In this document: positions 46,691 through 55,233 of the stretch, one piece after another
Numbering within the stretch: position 1 is the first letter of the stretch
How the letters are laid out: each line of letters starts with the position of its first letter
Origin: Anaerostipes caccae L1-92
GTDB taxonomy: Bacteria; Bacillota; Clostridia; Lachnospirales; Lachnospiraceae
Direction of reading: 5' to 3'
Length of the DNA stretch: 64,000 bases
NCBI RefSeq assembly: GCF_014467075.1
Contig: NZ_AP023027.1
Coordinates: forward strand, 1,925,501 to 1,989,500
Made by a program: the position numbers and the translations under genes
The notes under the pieces: generated by a model
The model's database searches: none
What the model was told of the DNA's origin: nothing
Seen by the model: the letters and a program-made list of their open reading frames with translations, nothing else

Positions 46691-46739
46691 ATTATAAGAC
46701 AGGCAGGAGTTATGGTAAATCAGTTACTTTTTTGTAACT
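46691..46739 (-). promoter_or_regulatory. Promoter and HxlR-type operator
   Basis: TTTACC (46714-46719) and TATAAT (46691-46696) are 17 bases apart on the minus strand. Just upstream is AGTTAC (46722-46727) and GTAACT (46734-46739), a perfect 6-bp inverted repeat with 6 bases between. This overlaps the stop of the HxlR gene and is a good site for its product. Confidence 0.55.
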
Positions 46740-47094
46740 ATAACAGCCCTTTTTCTTTTAAAAATTCTTCCCTGTGATCCTCAATCATCATCTCGATCCC
46801 AACATCCTGCATAATTGATACGGCTTCAAAAATCTTTTTCCCTCGTTTCGTGAGAAAGTAATTCGATTTCAATAGATAGCTGTCATTTATCGTTTTTCCG
46901 ATCATTCCCCATTCCTGAAGCTCTTTCAGATGCTGCACCAGCATTTTCTGGCTGATTCCCCGGATGGACTTTTTTAGAACTGAAAGAGAACTGCCGCCCT
47001 TGCTGAGCTCCCATAAAATAATCGGCTTCCATTTGCCCTTTATAATGTCATGTGTCAATTCCAAAGGACACGTGTACTCATTCCTCATCTTCAT
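46738..47094 (-). CDS. HxlR-family winged-helix regulator
   Basis: 118 residues. It has the typical CPLELTHDIIKGKWKPIILWEL opening with its Cys, and the recognition segment KKSIRGISQKMLVQHLKELQEWG. Members often sense thiol stress or aldehydes through the N-terminal Cys. The start is the ATG at 47094, 8 bases after GGAGG. It probably controls the downstream flavin/redox genes. Confidence 0.88.
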   Translation of the reverse strand: MKMRNEYTCPLELTHDIIKGKWKPIILWELSKGGSSLSVLKKSIRGISQKMLVQHLKELQEWGMIGKTINDSYLLKSNYFLTKRGKKIFEAVSIMQDVGIEMMIEDHREEFLKEKGLL

Positions 47095-47162
47095 CCTGAC
47101 CGCCTCCAATCATATAGAAAATGGACATCATATCTACTGGACAAATCTTGCCTAAAAAGAAT

Positions 47163-47189
47163 AAAAAAACGCATATATATGCGGTTTTT
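47163..47189. terminator. Terminator at the left island border
   Basis: CGCATA/TATGCG hairpin with A/T runs on both sides. It resembles the hairpin at 61871-61892 beside the intact tRNA and was probably the original tRNA-Arg terminator before the island inserted. Confidence 0.55.
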
Positions 47190-47194
47190 AGAAC

Positions 47195-47217
47195 TGCACC
47201 AGGCAGGAGTCGAACCT
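47195..47217. repeat. Left attachment repeat of the island (tRNA-Arg 3' end copy)
   Basis: 23 bases (starting TGCACCAGGCAGGAGTCG) identical to 61899-61921. They are the 3' end of tRNA-Arg(CCG), reading from the acceptor into the T arm. Beyond 47217 the sequence departs from the tRNA, so this is a bare copy with no tRNA gene attached. Confidence 0.88.
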
Positions 47218-47300
47218 ACCACTATGCATTTTCTAAAAACAGCTTAAAAAGAGTTTCACTATTAAAATCAATTTAAAAAATCTATAAATGCCAAACCATA

Positions 47301-47341
47301 AAATGGCGTAACCCCTTAGTTTATCAGGGGTTACGCCATTT
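47301..47341. repeat. 16-bp perfect inverted repeat
   Basis: AAATGGCGTAACCCCT (47301-47316) and AGGGGTTACGCCATTT (47326-47341) with a 9-base loop. It overlaps the left end of the 187-bp repeat. In the second repeat copy the outer arm is missing and the inner one has mismatches. It could be a terminator or a recombination-site hairpin. Confidence 0.75.
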
Positions 47342-47494
47342 ATAAAGTACTGTAGTAATGGTACAAATCGCAAATCTCCATATTAAGGCCTGTAAAAGTA
47401 TAAGGAAAAATTTTTCATTTTTTGACGCGTTTTTTCTTATTATGTTGTGTATTTTCACTTCCGTATCACACGAAATTTAATAAATAAAATAATT
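47308..47494. repeat. 187-bp direct repeat, copy 1
   Basis: Matches 50379-50565 with 7 mismatches and no gaps (about 96% identity). Non-coding and A/T-rich. It includes GTATCACACGAAAT, also found after the integrase stop near 61829. Together with copy 2 it brackets the remnant region. Confidence 0.9.
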
Positions 47495-47570
47495 GAGATT
47501 TTAAATAAAAGCTACAACCTAGAAATTCAAAAATAACAATCACATTATTTGGCTACAATATTTATATCTA

Positions 47571-48060
47571 CTAGAAAATGCTGATTTTTGCTATTTCTAT
47601 CAATGCCCCGCAGTCACCGCAGACAGCAAGACCGGATAACGGATATACCTTTTCCTCATTTGGAGAGGTCCTCGTATCCAACCCCAACAGTCTCTGCACT
47701 AAAGCAAATTCTGGGTCAGTTATGATTGGCTCATGGTTCTGCTCAATCCTTATCCAGTCCTTTTCCGGCTTATCCATAAATTTTTTGATCTTATGGTTCG
47801 GTATGGTATGTCTCCCCTGGATCAGTGTTCCGATATATACCTCATTTTCCAGAATACGATTCACTGACATGGCACTCCACTCAGCCTGTTTGTGTATCTT
47901 GAAACTATCCTGAATATTAATTCCAATGCTATGCTTATACTCCATAAAGGATAACACGCCCTGGTCATTCAGATAATTGACAATTCCTGGTTGGCCCATC
48001 CCCGACATTTTCAACCGAAAGATTTCTCCATGTTTTGGGTAAAAAAGCAGGGAACCTGTT
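47571..48060 (-). pseudogene. Serine recombinase fragment
   Basis: The reading frame from 48060 covers the recombinase domain (MGQPGIVNYLNDQG, RILENEVYIGTLIQG) and the start of the zinc ribbon (GLAVCGDCG), then ends early. The N-terminal catalytic serine domain and the rest of the zinc ribbon are missing; a TGA at 48061-48063 closes the frame upstream. It is a remnant of a large serine recombinase, probably from an older mobile element. Confidence 0.8.
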
Positions 48061-48192
48061 TCAGATTTTCTGCTTGGTGGAGCCGCCGGTGGACAGCTGG
48101 CATTTCATTATTTACGGTTTCTGGATATTACGAACAAAATTGCTAATCAGCTTTATAAATTTCACATGTAAAATTTGATGCGGTATATAAAT

Positions 48193-49628
48193 TTATGCAA
48201 AAAGTTCCTGATATAAGCGTTTGGCATAACTATCTGTCATACCGCTTATATAATCCGTAATCATCAAAATTCTTAAATAAAGCTTCTCCTGTTCATTTCT
48301 TTTATATGCTTCGCTATGGTACATGGATTTATAAAATTCAGATACGGTGTCTATTGTCCTCTGTTCTATAAACGTAGCGTTTTCTTCCGTATCATAGACA
48401 AGCGCTGCTGGCATAAATTGATTCAATAATGAATTTATAACCCGGCGTCCAAATAATTCTGTTCTGGTTTTTATGGAACTTGTATAAACCAGGCGTTCGC
48501 TTAGTTCTGCGATAGCCAAGATAATATCGCCAGATACAGTATCGTCAAACAAGCTTCCATTAAATTTGCCTTTCATGATTTCTTCGTAGTTCTTAATAAA
48601 AGAATCACCGGCATTTATTATCATCATACTTTGTATATATTGATTCCATCTTTGAACGGCAGTTAATTCCGGCTTCCGTTCATTTTTTGCCAATTCCTCC
48701 TCGTATATGGTCAATAATTTATTAATGTATTCCTGAATACGGCTCCCATATATACCGTCCTGTGTCCTGTAATGTTGGAAAGTTTTTATAATCTCCTGAA
48801 AACTTATTACTTTTTTTACCATAGCATCCTCCACATCAGAGGTTCTATAAGCAATATCATCCGCCGCCTCCAAAAGATAGGATAATGGGTGGCGGTTTCC
48901 GTACAATCCCATTTTTTCATTGATGTCCTCAAATAATTCATGCTCGGAAAAGTTATATCCCATTTTTTTATAACTGTTCGGGTTATTGTATAATAAATCG
49001 ACAGAAGAAATAGGGTATTTCATAATTGCTCCCAGAACTTCATATGAGAGATTAAAGCCGTTTTTTTCCCCAGATAAGGCGTTTTGGACAATATACGCAA
49101 AGACTGTGCATTCCCTTCAAAGGAATATAAATCCTGGAGTTGCCATTCTGACAGTATGTTTGTTATTTGTTCTTTTCCTAAATACAAATGACTAAGATTT
49201 GTCTGGAACCATTCACGAATTGCATATTCTCCAAAATGGCCAAATGGTGGATTTCCTATATCATGTACTAAACCTGCACATAGAAGGACATCAGAAAACT
49301 CTTTTTCTGTATGGGTTTCAAACCATAAATCTCTCTTTTCTTTCTTTAGCTTTTTGAATACATATTCGCCTAGCTTTTTTCCTATTGCCGATACTTCTAA
49401 TGAATGCGTTAAACGGGTTCTTATATAGTCATCATCATCTAAGGGGAAAACCTGTGCCTTATCTTGTAATCTGCGAAATAGGGTACTACAAATAATTGTT
49501 TTATGAATAAAACTTGTCGGACGGGAACAACTTGCAAAGCAAGGTGTTTCCGGGTGGCAAGTCCACAGCTCTTTCAGATGAATTTCCAGATTAGGGAAGG
49601 AGTATACACCATCGTTTTCTTCGGACAA
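48193..49628 (-). pseudogene. dgt: dGTP triphosphohydrolase-like gene, frameshifted
   Basis: Two frames together make one Dgt-like HD protein. The first (49628-49020) has FRRLQDKAQVFPL, RTRLTHSLEVS and the HD of LVHDIGNPPFGHFGE, then FEGNAQSLRIL. The second (49023-48193) continues with MKYPISSVDL and EAADDIAYRTSDVED. They are out of step by one base at a run of seven A (about 49062-49068): one more A restores GKKNGFNLSYEVLGA and joins them. The extreme N-terminus is also cut off at a leuS junction. Probably non-functional unless slippage occurs. Confidence 0.75.
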
Positions 49629-50194
49629 TGATAGGTCTCGTCAGTGGCGAGTTCTGCTGCCAGCTTGTGCTGCGGCGCCAAAACCATGAAAGTTGCTGCG
49701 TGGAGCGTATCCGGTCTTGTGGTATAGACAGTGATCGCCTCGTCCCTGTCTTCTAATTTAAAGTCTACTTCGGCACCGTGGTTCTTTCCGATCCATTCTG
49801 CCTGCATTTTCTTAAATTTTTCAGGCCAATCCAGTTTATCCAAGTCTCCCAGAAGACGGTCTGTATTTTCTGTGATCTTTAACATCCACTGTCTTAAATT
49901 CTTCTTTGTCACATCGGCTCCGCAGCGCTCGCACTTGCCGTTGACTACCTCTTCGTTGGCAAGTCCGGTCTTACATGAAGGACACCAGTTGATCGGCATC
50001 TGTTTTTCGTAGGCCAGTCCCTTTTTAAACATCTGGACAAAGATCCACTGAGTCCATTTGTAAAACTCAGGATCTGTGGTGTTGACTTCCATATCCCAGT
50101 CATAGATGGCTGCGATCTCACCGATCTGGCGTTTGATATTTTCAATATTCTGAGCTGTGGATTCTTTCGGATGCACTCCCATCTTGATCGCATA
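49628..50194 (-). pseudogene. leuS: Internal fragment of leucine-tRNA ligase
   Basis: Some 189 codons match an internal LeuRS segment: YAIKMGVHPKEST, DWDMEVNTTDPEFYKWTQW, the zinc module WCPSCKTG...CERCGADV, and the editing-domain opening TTRPDTLHAATF. HIGH and KMSKS signatures are absent. The match begins abruptly at YAIK and ends where the dGTPase-like sequence begins, so both ends are recombination junctions. A full leuS is presumably elsewhere. Confidence 0.85.
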
Positions 50195-50280
50195 TAAGAT
50201 GCTTAACGGACACACAAGAAAACAGGTGGGCTCTAAAAGCCTGCCCGTCTTCCACTGTCAGGTCCGTTCTTATCTGTAAT

Positions 50281-50314
50281 AAAAAAATGGAGCCATGATT
50301 TGCTCATAGCTCCA
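50281..50314 (-). terminator. Terminator upstream of the leuS fragment
   Basis: TGGAGC...ATGA pairs with TCAT...GCTCCA (50288-50314), followed on the minus strand by seven T. The gene it once ended is gone. I looked for a T-box antiterminator here and saw none. Confidence 0.65.
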
Positions 50315-50378
50315 AACTGGTTCCGCAGAAATACTTATCCGATATCTCTATAATTTATATTTGCAATCTGAGCTTCAT

Positions 50379-50565
50379 GTAAACCCTTGGTTTATCAGGT
50401 GTTACGCCATTTATAAAGTACTGTAGTAATGGTACAAATCCCAAATCTCCGTATTAAAGCCTGTAAAAGAATAAGGAAAAATTTTTCATTTTTTGACGCG
50501 TTTTTTCTTATTATGTTGTGTATTTTCACTTCCGTATCACACGAAATTTAATAAATAAAATAATT
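50379..50565. repeat. 187-bp direct repeat, copy 2
   Basis: Second copy of 47308-47494, same orientation, 3,071 bases away. Nearby at 50651-50669 are further CCACGA repeats like those around integrase arm sites. Between 50216 and 50378 I recognise only the terminator. Confidence 0.9.
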
Positions 50566-50699
50566 CTGTAGAAATTTTATATCGAACTTCCAATTATCCG
50601 CTTAAATACAGCATTTATAAGTAATTCAATGATTAAAAAGCACTTATTTTACCACGAAATTACCACGATTGAATGAGCCTTGATATGATGATAATAGAT

Positions 50700-50737
50700 A
50701 AGGGAGATTCCACAATAAAAAACTGTGTATCTCCCTT
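50700..50737 (-). terminator. Hairpin after the 55-residue membrane protein gene
   Basis: AAGGGAGAT (50700-50708) pairs with ATCTCCCTT (50729-50737), starting 21 bases past the small gene's stop. The T-run on the minus strand is weak. Confidence 0.6.
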
Positions 50738-50757
50738 GCTTCATTCATACAGCCATC

Positions 50758-50925
50758 TTATTTATAAGACTCTTTTGCGTCTGCTTTTGGCTTCATAGAC
50801 CAAAACACTACATTCATTACAATGACAATCAGTATCACAACTGCCATAGCCACCCAAAAACCGATATTAAGACCAAGCCATTCGGTAGTTCCGAAAAGGG
50901 TCATCCAAAGTTCTTTCCAGTTCAT
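50758..50925 (-). CDS. 55-residue membrane protein after mgtA
   Basis: An amphipathic start (NWKELWMTLFG) is followed by one strong hydrophobic helix (residues about 19-42) and a basic, polar tail (SMKPKADAKESYK). The second of two adjacent ATG codons, 7 bases after AGGAGG, is the better start. It lies 12 bases after the mgtA stop. Small one-helix proteins assist Mg transporters in enteric bacteria (MgtS, MgtR), so a role in stabilising or tuning this ATPase is a reasonable inference, not a homology claim. Confidence 0.75.
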   Translation of the reverse strand: MNWKELWMTLFGTTEWLGLNIGFWVAMAVVILIVIVMNVVFWSMKPKADAKESYK

Positions 50926-50937
50926 CATTGCACCTCC

Positions 50938-53703
50938 TTAGAGCAGTTCGCCGAAATGACGGACATAGGCTTTTTTCAAACTTGTTGCCAGAATCATATA
51001 CACCAGAATACATGGAATCAGATAAGCAAAGTATGTTGCAGGCAATGCGACAAATCCCAGCATAGTTCCAAACACAGTAAACGGAATAATGGTCAGAACC
51101 GTAATTCCAGCCATTGTGAGCAAAGTCACCGGAGCGGACGCACGACTCTGAATGAAAGGCAGCCTCGGAGTACGGATCATGTGAATGACCAACGTCTGGC
51201 TCCACATAGATTCCACGAACCATCCGGCTTGGAACATCCCGATATACTGCGCCTGGAGCGTTGCCAGCTCTGCACCGCTGAAATGGGCGGGCAAATCATT
51301 GAACAACACACCGTTCGATACGAATAACGGGCAGAATACAAAGTACATGAAAATATAGGTTGTAAAATCGAAGATGGAGCTGGTTGGCCCAATCCAGATC
51401 ATAAAACTTCCAACACTGGAAGCATCCCATTTACGTGGTTTGGCAATGAACTCCTCATCCACATTGTCCCAAGGAATGGCAGTGCAAGACAGATCATAGA
51501 TCAGATTCAGGAAGATCAGATGCACGCTCATCATCGGCAGGAACGGCAGCAGTGCGGAAGCCGCCAGTACAGAGAACATATTGCCGAAGTTGGAAGATGC
51601 AGTCATCTTGATATATTTAATCATGTTGGCGTAGGTCTTACGTCCCTCAATGATACCCTGCTCCAAAACCATTAGGTCTTTTTCCAGCAGAATGATGTCG
51701 GCAGATTCCTTTGCCACATCGACAGCAGTATCCACCGAAATGCCGATGTCGGCGGCTTTCATAGCTGCGGCATCATTGATACCGTCACCCATGAAACCGA
51801 CCGTATGACCATTTTCACGGAGAACGGAAACCACACGAGCCTTCTGGTCAGGAGTCAGCTTTGCAAATACATCTGTAGACTCCGCCGCTCTTGCAAGCTC
51901 TACATCGCTCATGTGCTCCAAATCAGAACCTAGAAGCATATTGCGAACCTTCATCCCCACCTGCTTGCAGATGGTACGAGTCACTTTGTCGTTATCACCG
52001 GTTAAAATTTTGGTGGTAACACCGTGGTCTTTCAAAGCCTTAATAGCATCCGCAGTAGATTCTTTTGGAGGATCCAGGAATGCCAGATATCCAATCAGCA
52101 CCATGTCACACTCATCTTTGACACCAAATGCGCCAACTGGGGACGGATTGCTTTTCTGTGCAATCCCCAGAACGCGAAATCCCTTGTCGTTAAGATCATC
52201 CACTGTCTCCAGAATCCGACAACGAACGTCATCCGTCAGAGGCTGCACTCCTCCATCACACTCTGCAAATGTACAAATAGAAAGCATTTCTTCCACAGCA
52301 CCTTTTGTTACCATTTGGGTCTTGCCCTTTTTATCCTGCACCACAGTAGTCAGACGGCGACGAGTAAAGTCAAAAGGAATCTCGTCTACCTTTACATAGT
52401 TTTCGGACAGGTCAATGAGACGCGAATCTGCTGCTTCTTCTTCCTCCGTCTTATTGATAATCGCCAAATCCATCAGGTTTTTATAGCCGGTCTGGAAGTA
52501 ACTATTAATGTAAGCGTGACGCAGTACTCGCGTATCGTCCTCGCCATTTACATTCAGGTGGTATTCCAGCACAACCTTATCTTGGGTCAGAGTGCCGGTC
52601 TTGTCGGTGCAGAGAATGTCAATGGCACCGAAATTCTGAATAGAATTGAGGTTTTTAACGATTGTCTGCTTCTTGCTCATGGAAACAGCACCTTTCGCAA
52701 GACAGGTTGTTACAATCATCGGCAGCATTTCCGGTGTCAAACCGACAGCAATAGAAATGCCGAATAAGAAGGCCTCTAACCAGTCGCCCTTGGTGATACC
52801 GTTGACGAAGAACACCAGCGGAACCATAACGAGCATAAAACGAATCAGCACCCAAGAAACGGCGTTGACACCCTTGGTAAAGCTTGTTTCAACCGCTTCC
52901 CCGGCAACTGCGCACGCCATGGAGCCAAACAGAGTATGATCGCCAACACAAGCAACAACAGCTGTTGCGCTGCCAGAAATCACATTACTACCCATAAAAG
53001 CAATGTTTGTGTAATCGGTCACGCTCTCTTTCTGTGCGCTCACATTGGGCGTTTTTTCAACAGGTTCACTCTCTCCAGTAAGACTTGACTGGCTGACAAA
53101 CAAATCCTTCGCGTCCAAAATACGAACATCCGCCGGAATCATGTCTCCAGCAGACAGATGTACAATATCTCCGACCACCAGATCATCCATAGGAATTTCT
53201 ATTTTTTCCTGGTTCTTACGGGTAACGGTGCAGGTGGTCGTAATCATGGCTAACAACTTTTCTGCTGCGTTTCCACTTCTGGATTCCTGCACAAACCGAA
53301 GCGTACCTGAAATGAACACCATTGTTAAAATGATAACCACCGTCAGACAATCAAAATCCTCCGGCGTACTGCCAAACAGAGAAAAATAAGGTAGAATCAT
53401 ATCTGTAATGGTTGATACCAGAGCCAGACAAAACAGAATGGCTGTAAAGGGGTTGATAAACGCACCGGCCACCCGTTTTGCCAAGGACTTCTTTTTTTCA
53501 TGCGTTACTTTATTGGTGCCATATTTGGTACGACTTACGTGTACTGCTTCTGCATCTAATCCCCGAAGTGTGGTATGAAGTTTTTTCAAAACCTCTTTAA
53601 TGGGATTGGTTGCAGCAAATTGAATGCGACGGTTCTGTTCGTCACGAATGACTGTCTTTTCGACAGACTGACGAACAGCCATGCGGTTTTCTTTCTTGTT
53701 CAT
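50938..53703 (-). CDS. mgtA: MgtA-type magnesium-importing P-type ATPase (copy 1)
   Basis: 921 residues of the P-type IIIB class. The phosphorylated Asp is in [12 protein letters not shown], the dephosphorylation loop is [11 protein letters not shown], and the hinge is [17 protein letters not shown]. About ten membrane helices. It would use ATP to import Mg2+ or move a related cation. The start is the ATG at 53703 behind AGGAGG and 8 bases; an in-frame upstream extension overlaps the leader ORF. Followed by a 55-residue membrane protein gene. A leader ORF (53709-53816) likely controls it. Confidence 0.92.
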   Translation of the reverse strand: MNKKENRMAVRQSVEKTVIRDEQNRRIQFAATNPIKEVLKKLHTTLRGLDAEAVHVSRTKYGTNKVTHEKKKSLAKRVAGAFINPFTAILFCLALVSTITDMILPYFSLFGSTPEDFDCLTVVIILTMVFISGTLRFVQESRSGNAAEKLLAMITTTCTVTRKNQEKIEIPMDDLVVGDIVHLSAGDMIPADVRILDAKDLFVSQSSLTGESEPVEKTPNVSAQKESVTDYTNIAFMGSNVISGSATAVVACVGDHTLFGSMACAVAGEAVETSFTKGVNAVSWVLIRFMLVMVPLVFFVNGITKGDWLEAFLFGISIAVGLTPEMLPMIVTTCLAKGAVSMSKKQTIVKNLNSIQNFGAIDILCTDKTGTLTQDKVVLEYHLNVNGEDDTRVLRHAYINSYFQTGYKNLMDLAIINKTEEEEAADSRLIDLSENYVKVDEIPFDFTRRRLTTVVQDKKGKTQMVTKGAVEEMLSICTFAECDGGVQPLTDDVRCRILETVDDLNDKGFRVLGIAQKSNPSPVGAFGVKDECDMVLIGYLAFLDPPKESTADAIKALKDHGVTTKILTGDNDKVTRTICKQVGMKVRNMLLGSDLEHMSDVELARAAESTDVFAKLTPDQKARVVSVLRENGHTVGFMGDGINDAAAMKAADIGISVDTAVDVAKESADIILLEKDLMVLEQGIIEGRKTYANMIKYIKMTASSNFGNMFSVLAASALLPFLPMMSVHLIFLNLIYDLSCTAIPWDNVDEEFIAKPRKWDASSVGSFMIWIGPTSSIFDFTTYIFMYFVFCPLFVSNGVLFNDLPAHFSGAELATLQAQYIGMFQAGWFVESMWSQTLVIHMIRTPRLPFIQSRASAPVTLLTMAGITVLTIIPFTVFGTMLGFVALPATYFAYLIPCILVYMILATSLKKAYVRHFGELL

Positions 53704-53708
53704 TAAAC

Positions 53709-53816
53709 TTACCTCCTTGAATTTTTGTAGAGGCCAGGGCAATCACATGAGGGACACGGAACTTCCGAATCCCCATCTGCTGCTCTTTGCCTTCGCGGAC
53801 TACTGTCAGAGTCCAT
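53709..53816 (-). CDS. 35-residue leader ORF upstream of mgtA, MgtL-like start
   Basis: ATG at 53816, 6 bases after GAGGTG, and stop TAA within AGGAGGTAA, so the last codons are the mgtA Shine-Dalgarno sequence. The peptide opens [16 protein letters not shown] and has a Cys-Pro segment, [10 protein letters not shown]. Enteric MgtL opens MEPDPTP and then an Arg run, and its acidic/Pro start makes ribosomes unstable at low Mg2+. The pattern here (acidic, Pro, Arg pair) is similar, and the ORF lies at the very 5' end of the predicted transcript. Strong hairpins form within it. Function is inferred. Confidence 0.6.
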   Translation of the reverse strand: MDSDSSPRRQRAADGDSEVPCPSCDCPGLYKNSRR

Positions 53817-53833
53817 GCCTTTCACCTCACTGT

Positions 53834-53861
53834 TTTATAAAATATCTATGTGAAACCGCAA
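53834..53861 (-). promoter_or_regulatory. Promoter of the leader-mgtA unit
   Basis: TTGCGG (53856-53861) and TATAAA (53834-53839) are 16 bases apart on the minus strand. Transcription would begin about 10 bases before the leader ATG. No GCAAG repeats are near, unlike the other three cation promoters. Confidence 0.55.
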
Positions 53862-53867
53862 TGCGGA

Positions 53868-54179
53868 TTATTGACTATAATAGCGGTTGCTCTTTCCGAT
53901 ATACCAGACATCAAAGCCTGCAACGATTAGCCATGCTATCATCGCACACACAAACCAGTGGTTTGAAAATCCTGCCCAAAACCCCTTCATCAGAAAGATA
54001 ATGCCATTGAGTACAATGACTTCCCCGATGTTACGGCAAAGCGGGATAATTTTAATTTTATCTTTCTCTTCCTGCGACATATTTTTCCACGCAGACAGGT
54101 GAATATGTCCTTTCCCACAAGCAAACAAGAAACCTGCAATAGTAAAAAGAACTCCGAAAAAGATGCAGGTGAAATCCAT
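53868..54179 (-). CDS. DUF3784 membrane protein
   Basis: 103 residues with three hydrophobic helices and the family segment AWKNMSQEEKDKI between the first two. DUF3784 proteins are small, uncharacterised membrane proteins common in Firmicutes. It lies 6 bases after a 76-residue membrane protein gene in the mgtC-led unit and directly before the leader-mgtA promoter. Confidence 0.75.
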   Translation of the reverse strand: MDFTCIFFGVLFTIAGFLFACGKGHIHLSAWKNMSQEEKDKIKIIPLCRNIGEVIVLNGIIFLMKGFWAGFSNHWFVCAMIAWLIVAGFDVWYIGKSNRYYSQ

Positions 54180-54185
54180 ATTTCC

Positions 54186-54416
54186 TCACTCCTTCCAATA
54201 TTTTATTTCATTTTTTAGTCTCAGAAGTCTGGTGAGCAGTATGATCACTGTAACAGCAAGGATAAACCAAATAACAGCAGTTACCTGATACCACATCTGA
54301 AACATCAAAATCCTCTGTTTAGAGAACATCCAGCTTAAACACCCGCATATTATTGTGAACACGGAGTAAAGTGCAAAGAAAATTGCCAGTTTGTGATCTT
54401 TGATTTTCGTCTTCAC
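54186..54416 (-). CDS. Small 76-residue membrane protein, unknown
   Basis: Two hydrophobic helices (residues about 11-30 and 42-62) and charged ends. It starts at the base next to the mgtC stop, so translation is surely coupled. No family is recognised. Its position between mgtC and DUF3784 suggests an accessory role in cation handling. Confidence 0.65.
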   Translation of the reverse strand: MKTKIKDHKLAIFFALYSVFTIICGCLSWMFSKQRILMFQMWYQVTAVIWFILAVTVIILLTRLLRLKNEIKYWKE

Positions 54417-55094
54417 TCACAACACCTCCCAACCAGCGCTTACAACTTCCGGGATTGCCAATGCCTGCCCAACGATTCCCTCTAAAACATTGTTTTTAGG
54501 CTTTCTAGCAGAACAGTATTCCTCAATGATCTCAACCTTGTCACCAACAACATCGCCGCTTTCCAGATTATCCAGGAACAGCGTTTTGCAAGGATTGCTG
54601 TTAATAAGCAACAGACGAATTTCCTGCTCTGCATCTTCCTGACAAGTGACCGAAATACGATATTGTTTTTCAGATTCATCACCGGCAGTGATTGGATTCA
54701 ACTTTCTTGCAAGAGGACGCAAAATCAAGTTGGAGCCAATCAAAATACCAGCAGCGGTGATTGCCATTGCATACATCCCTGTACTTGCAAGAATGCCAAT
54801 GGCAGCTGTACACCATAGCGTTGCCGCAGTATTCATTCCACGCACTGTTCCGCTGTCCTTGAAAATCACACCGCTGCATAAAAAGCCAACACCGGATATA
54901 ATACTGCTCCCGACACGAAATACCTGATCCGGGCCATAGAGCATTGGAAACAAGGTAAAGAAGCTGGTTCCCATGCAAATCAGAACATTGATACGAATAC
55001 CTGCCGGATGGCCGGTTAGCTGCCGTTCCAATTCAATCAGAAAGCCAAGCGCCAAGGAGAGGGAGTTTCTTAAAACAAAATCGGTGTAAAACAT
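54417..55094 (-). CDS. mgtC: MgtC/SapB family protein
   Basis: 225 residues. The membrane half has RNSLSLALGFLIELERQLTGHPAG and GVGFLCSGVIFKDSG, the family signature. A C-terminal soluble ACT-like domain follows (ISVTCQEDAEQEIRLLLI). In Salmonella MgtC is tied to low-Mg survival and inhibits F-ATPase; here the role is by family. The start is the ATG at 55094 behind GGGAGG and 8 bases; an upstream frame has no site. Its promoter carries GCAAG repeats. Confidence 0.9.
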   Translation of the reverse strand: MFYTDFVLRNSLSLALGFLIELERQLTGHPAGIRINVLICMGTSFFTLFPMLYGPDQVFRVGSSIISGVGFLCSGVIFKDSGTVRGMNTAATLWCTAAIGILASTGMYAMAITAAGILIGSNLILRPLARKLNPITAGDESEKQYRISVTCQEDAEQEIRLLLINSNPCKTLFLDNLESGDVVGDKVEIIEEYCSARKPKNNVLEGIVGQALAIPEVVSAGWEVL

Positions 55095-55121
55095 GCGAAT
55101 CGCCTCCCTTCGACCACGAAC

Positions 55122-55187
55122 AGTATATAAAAACCGCAAGGAGAATCACATGGCGAAAACCTTGCGATTTCCTTGCGATTTGGCAAG
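55122..55187 (-). promoter_or_regulatory. mgtC promoter with GCAAG direct repeats
   Basis: On the minus strand GCAAG lies at 55172-55176 and 55161-55165, 11 bases apart, with an inverted copy at 55136-55140. The -10 box TATACT (55122-55127) follows the second repeat by 33 bases. The CDF promoter shares this arrangement without a gap, so the set looks like an activator module. Confidence 0.7.
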
Positions 55188-55233
55188 ATTTTAAAGAATA
55201 ATACGTTGATAATAGTTCATAGATTGCTATGTT

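Noticed and set aside
49055..49075. Programmed -1 frameshift in the dGTPase-like gene
   Set aside because: The A-run is slippery, but the zero-frame codons do not form a proper heptamer and the gene also lacks its true start; decay is simpler.
50216..50378. T-box leader for the leuS fragment
   Set aside because: There is a terminator, but no antiterminator T-box sequence or specifier loop could be found.
53704..53867. M-box, NiCo or Mn riboswitch before mgtA copy 1
   Set aside because: Hairpins are present but none of the conserved core strings of these riboswitches could be matched; the region is better explained by a leader ORF with internal hairpins.
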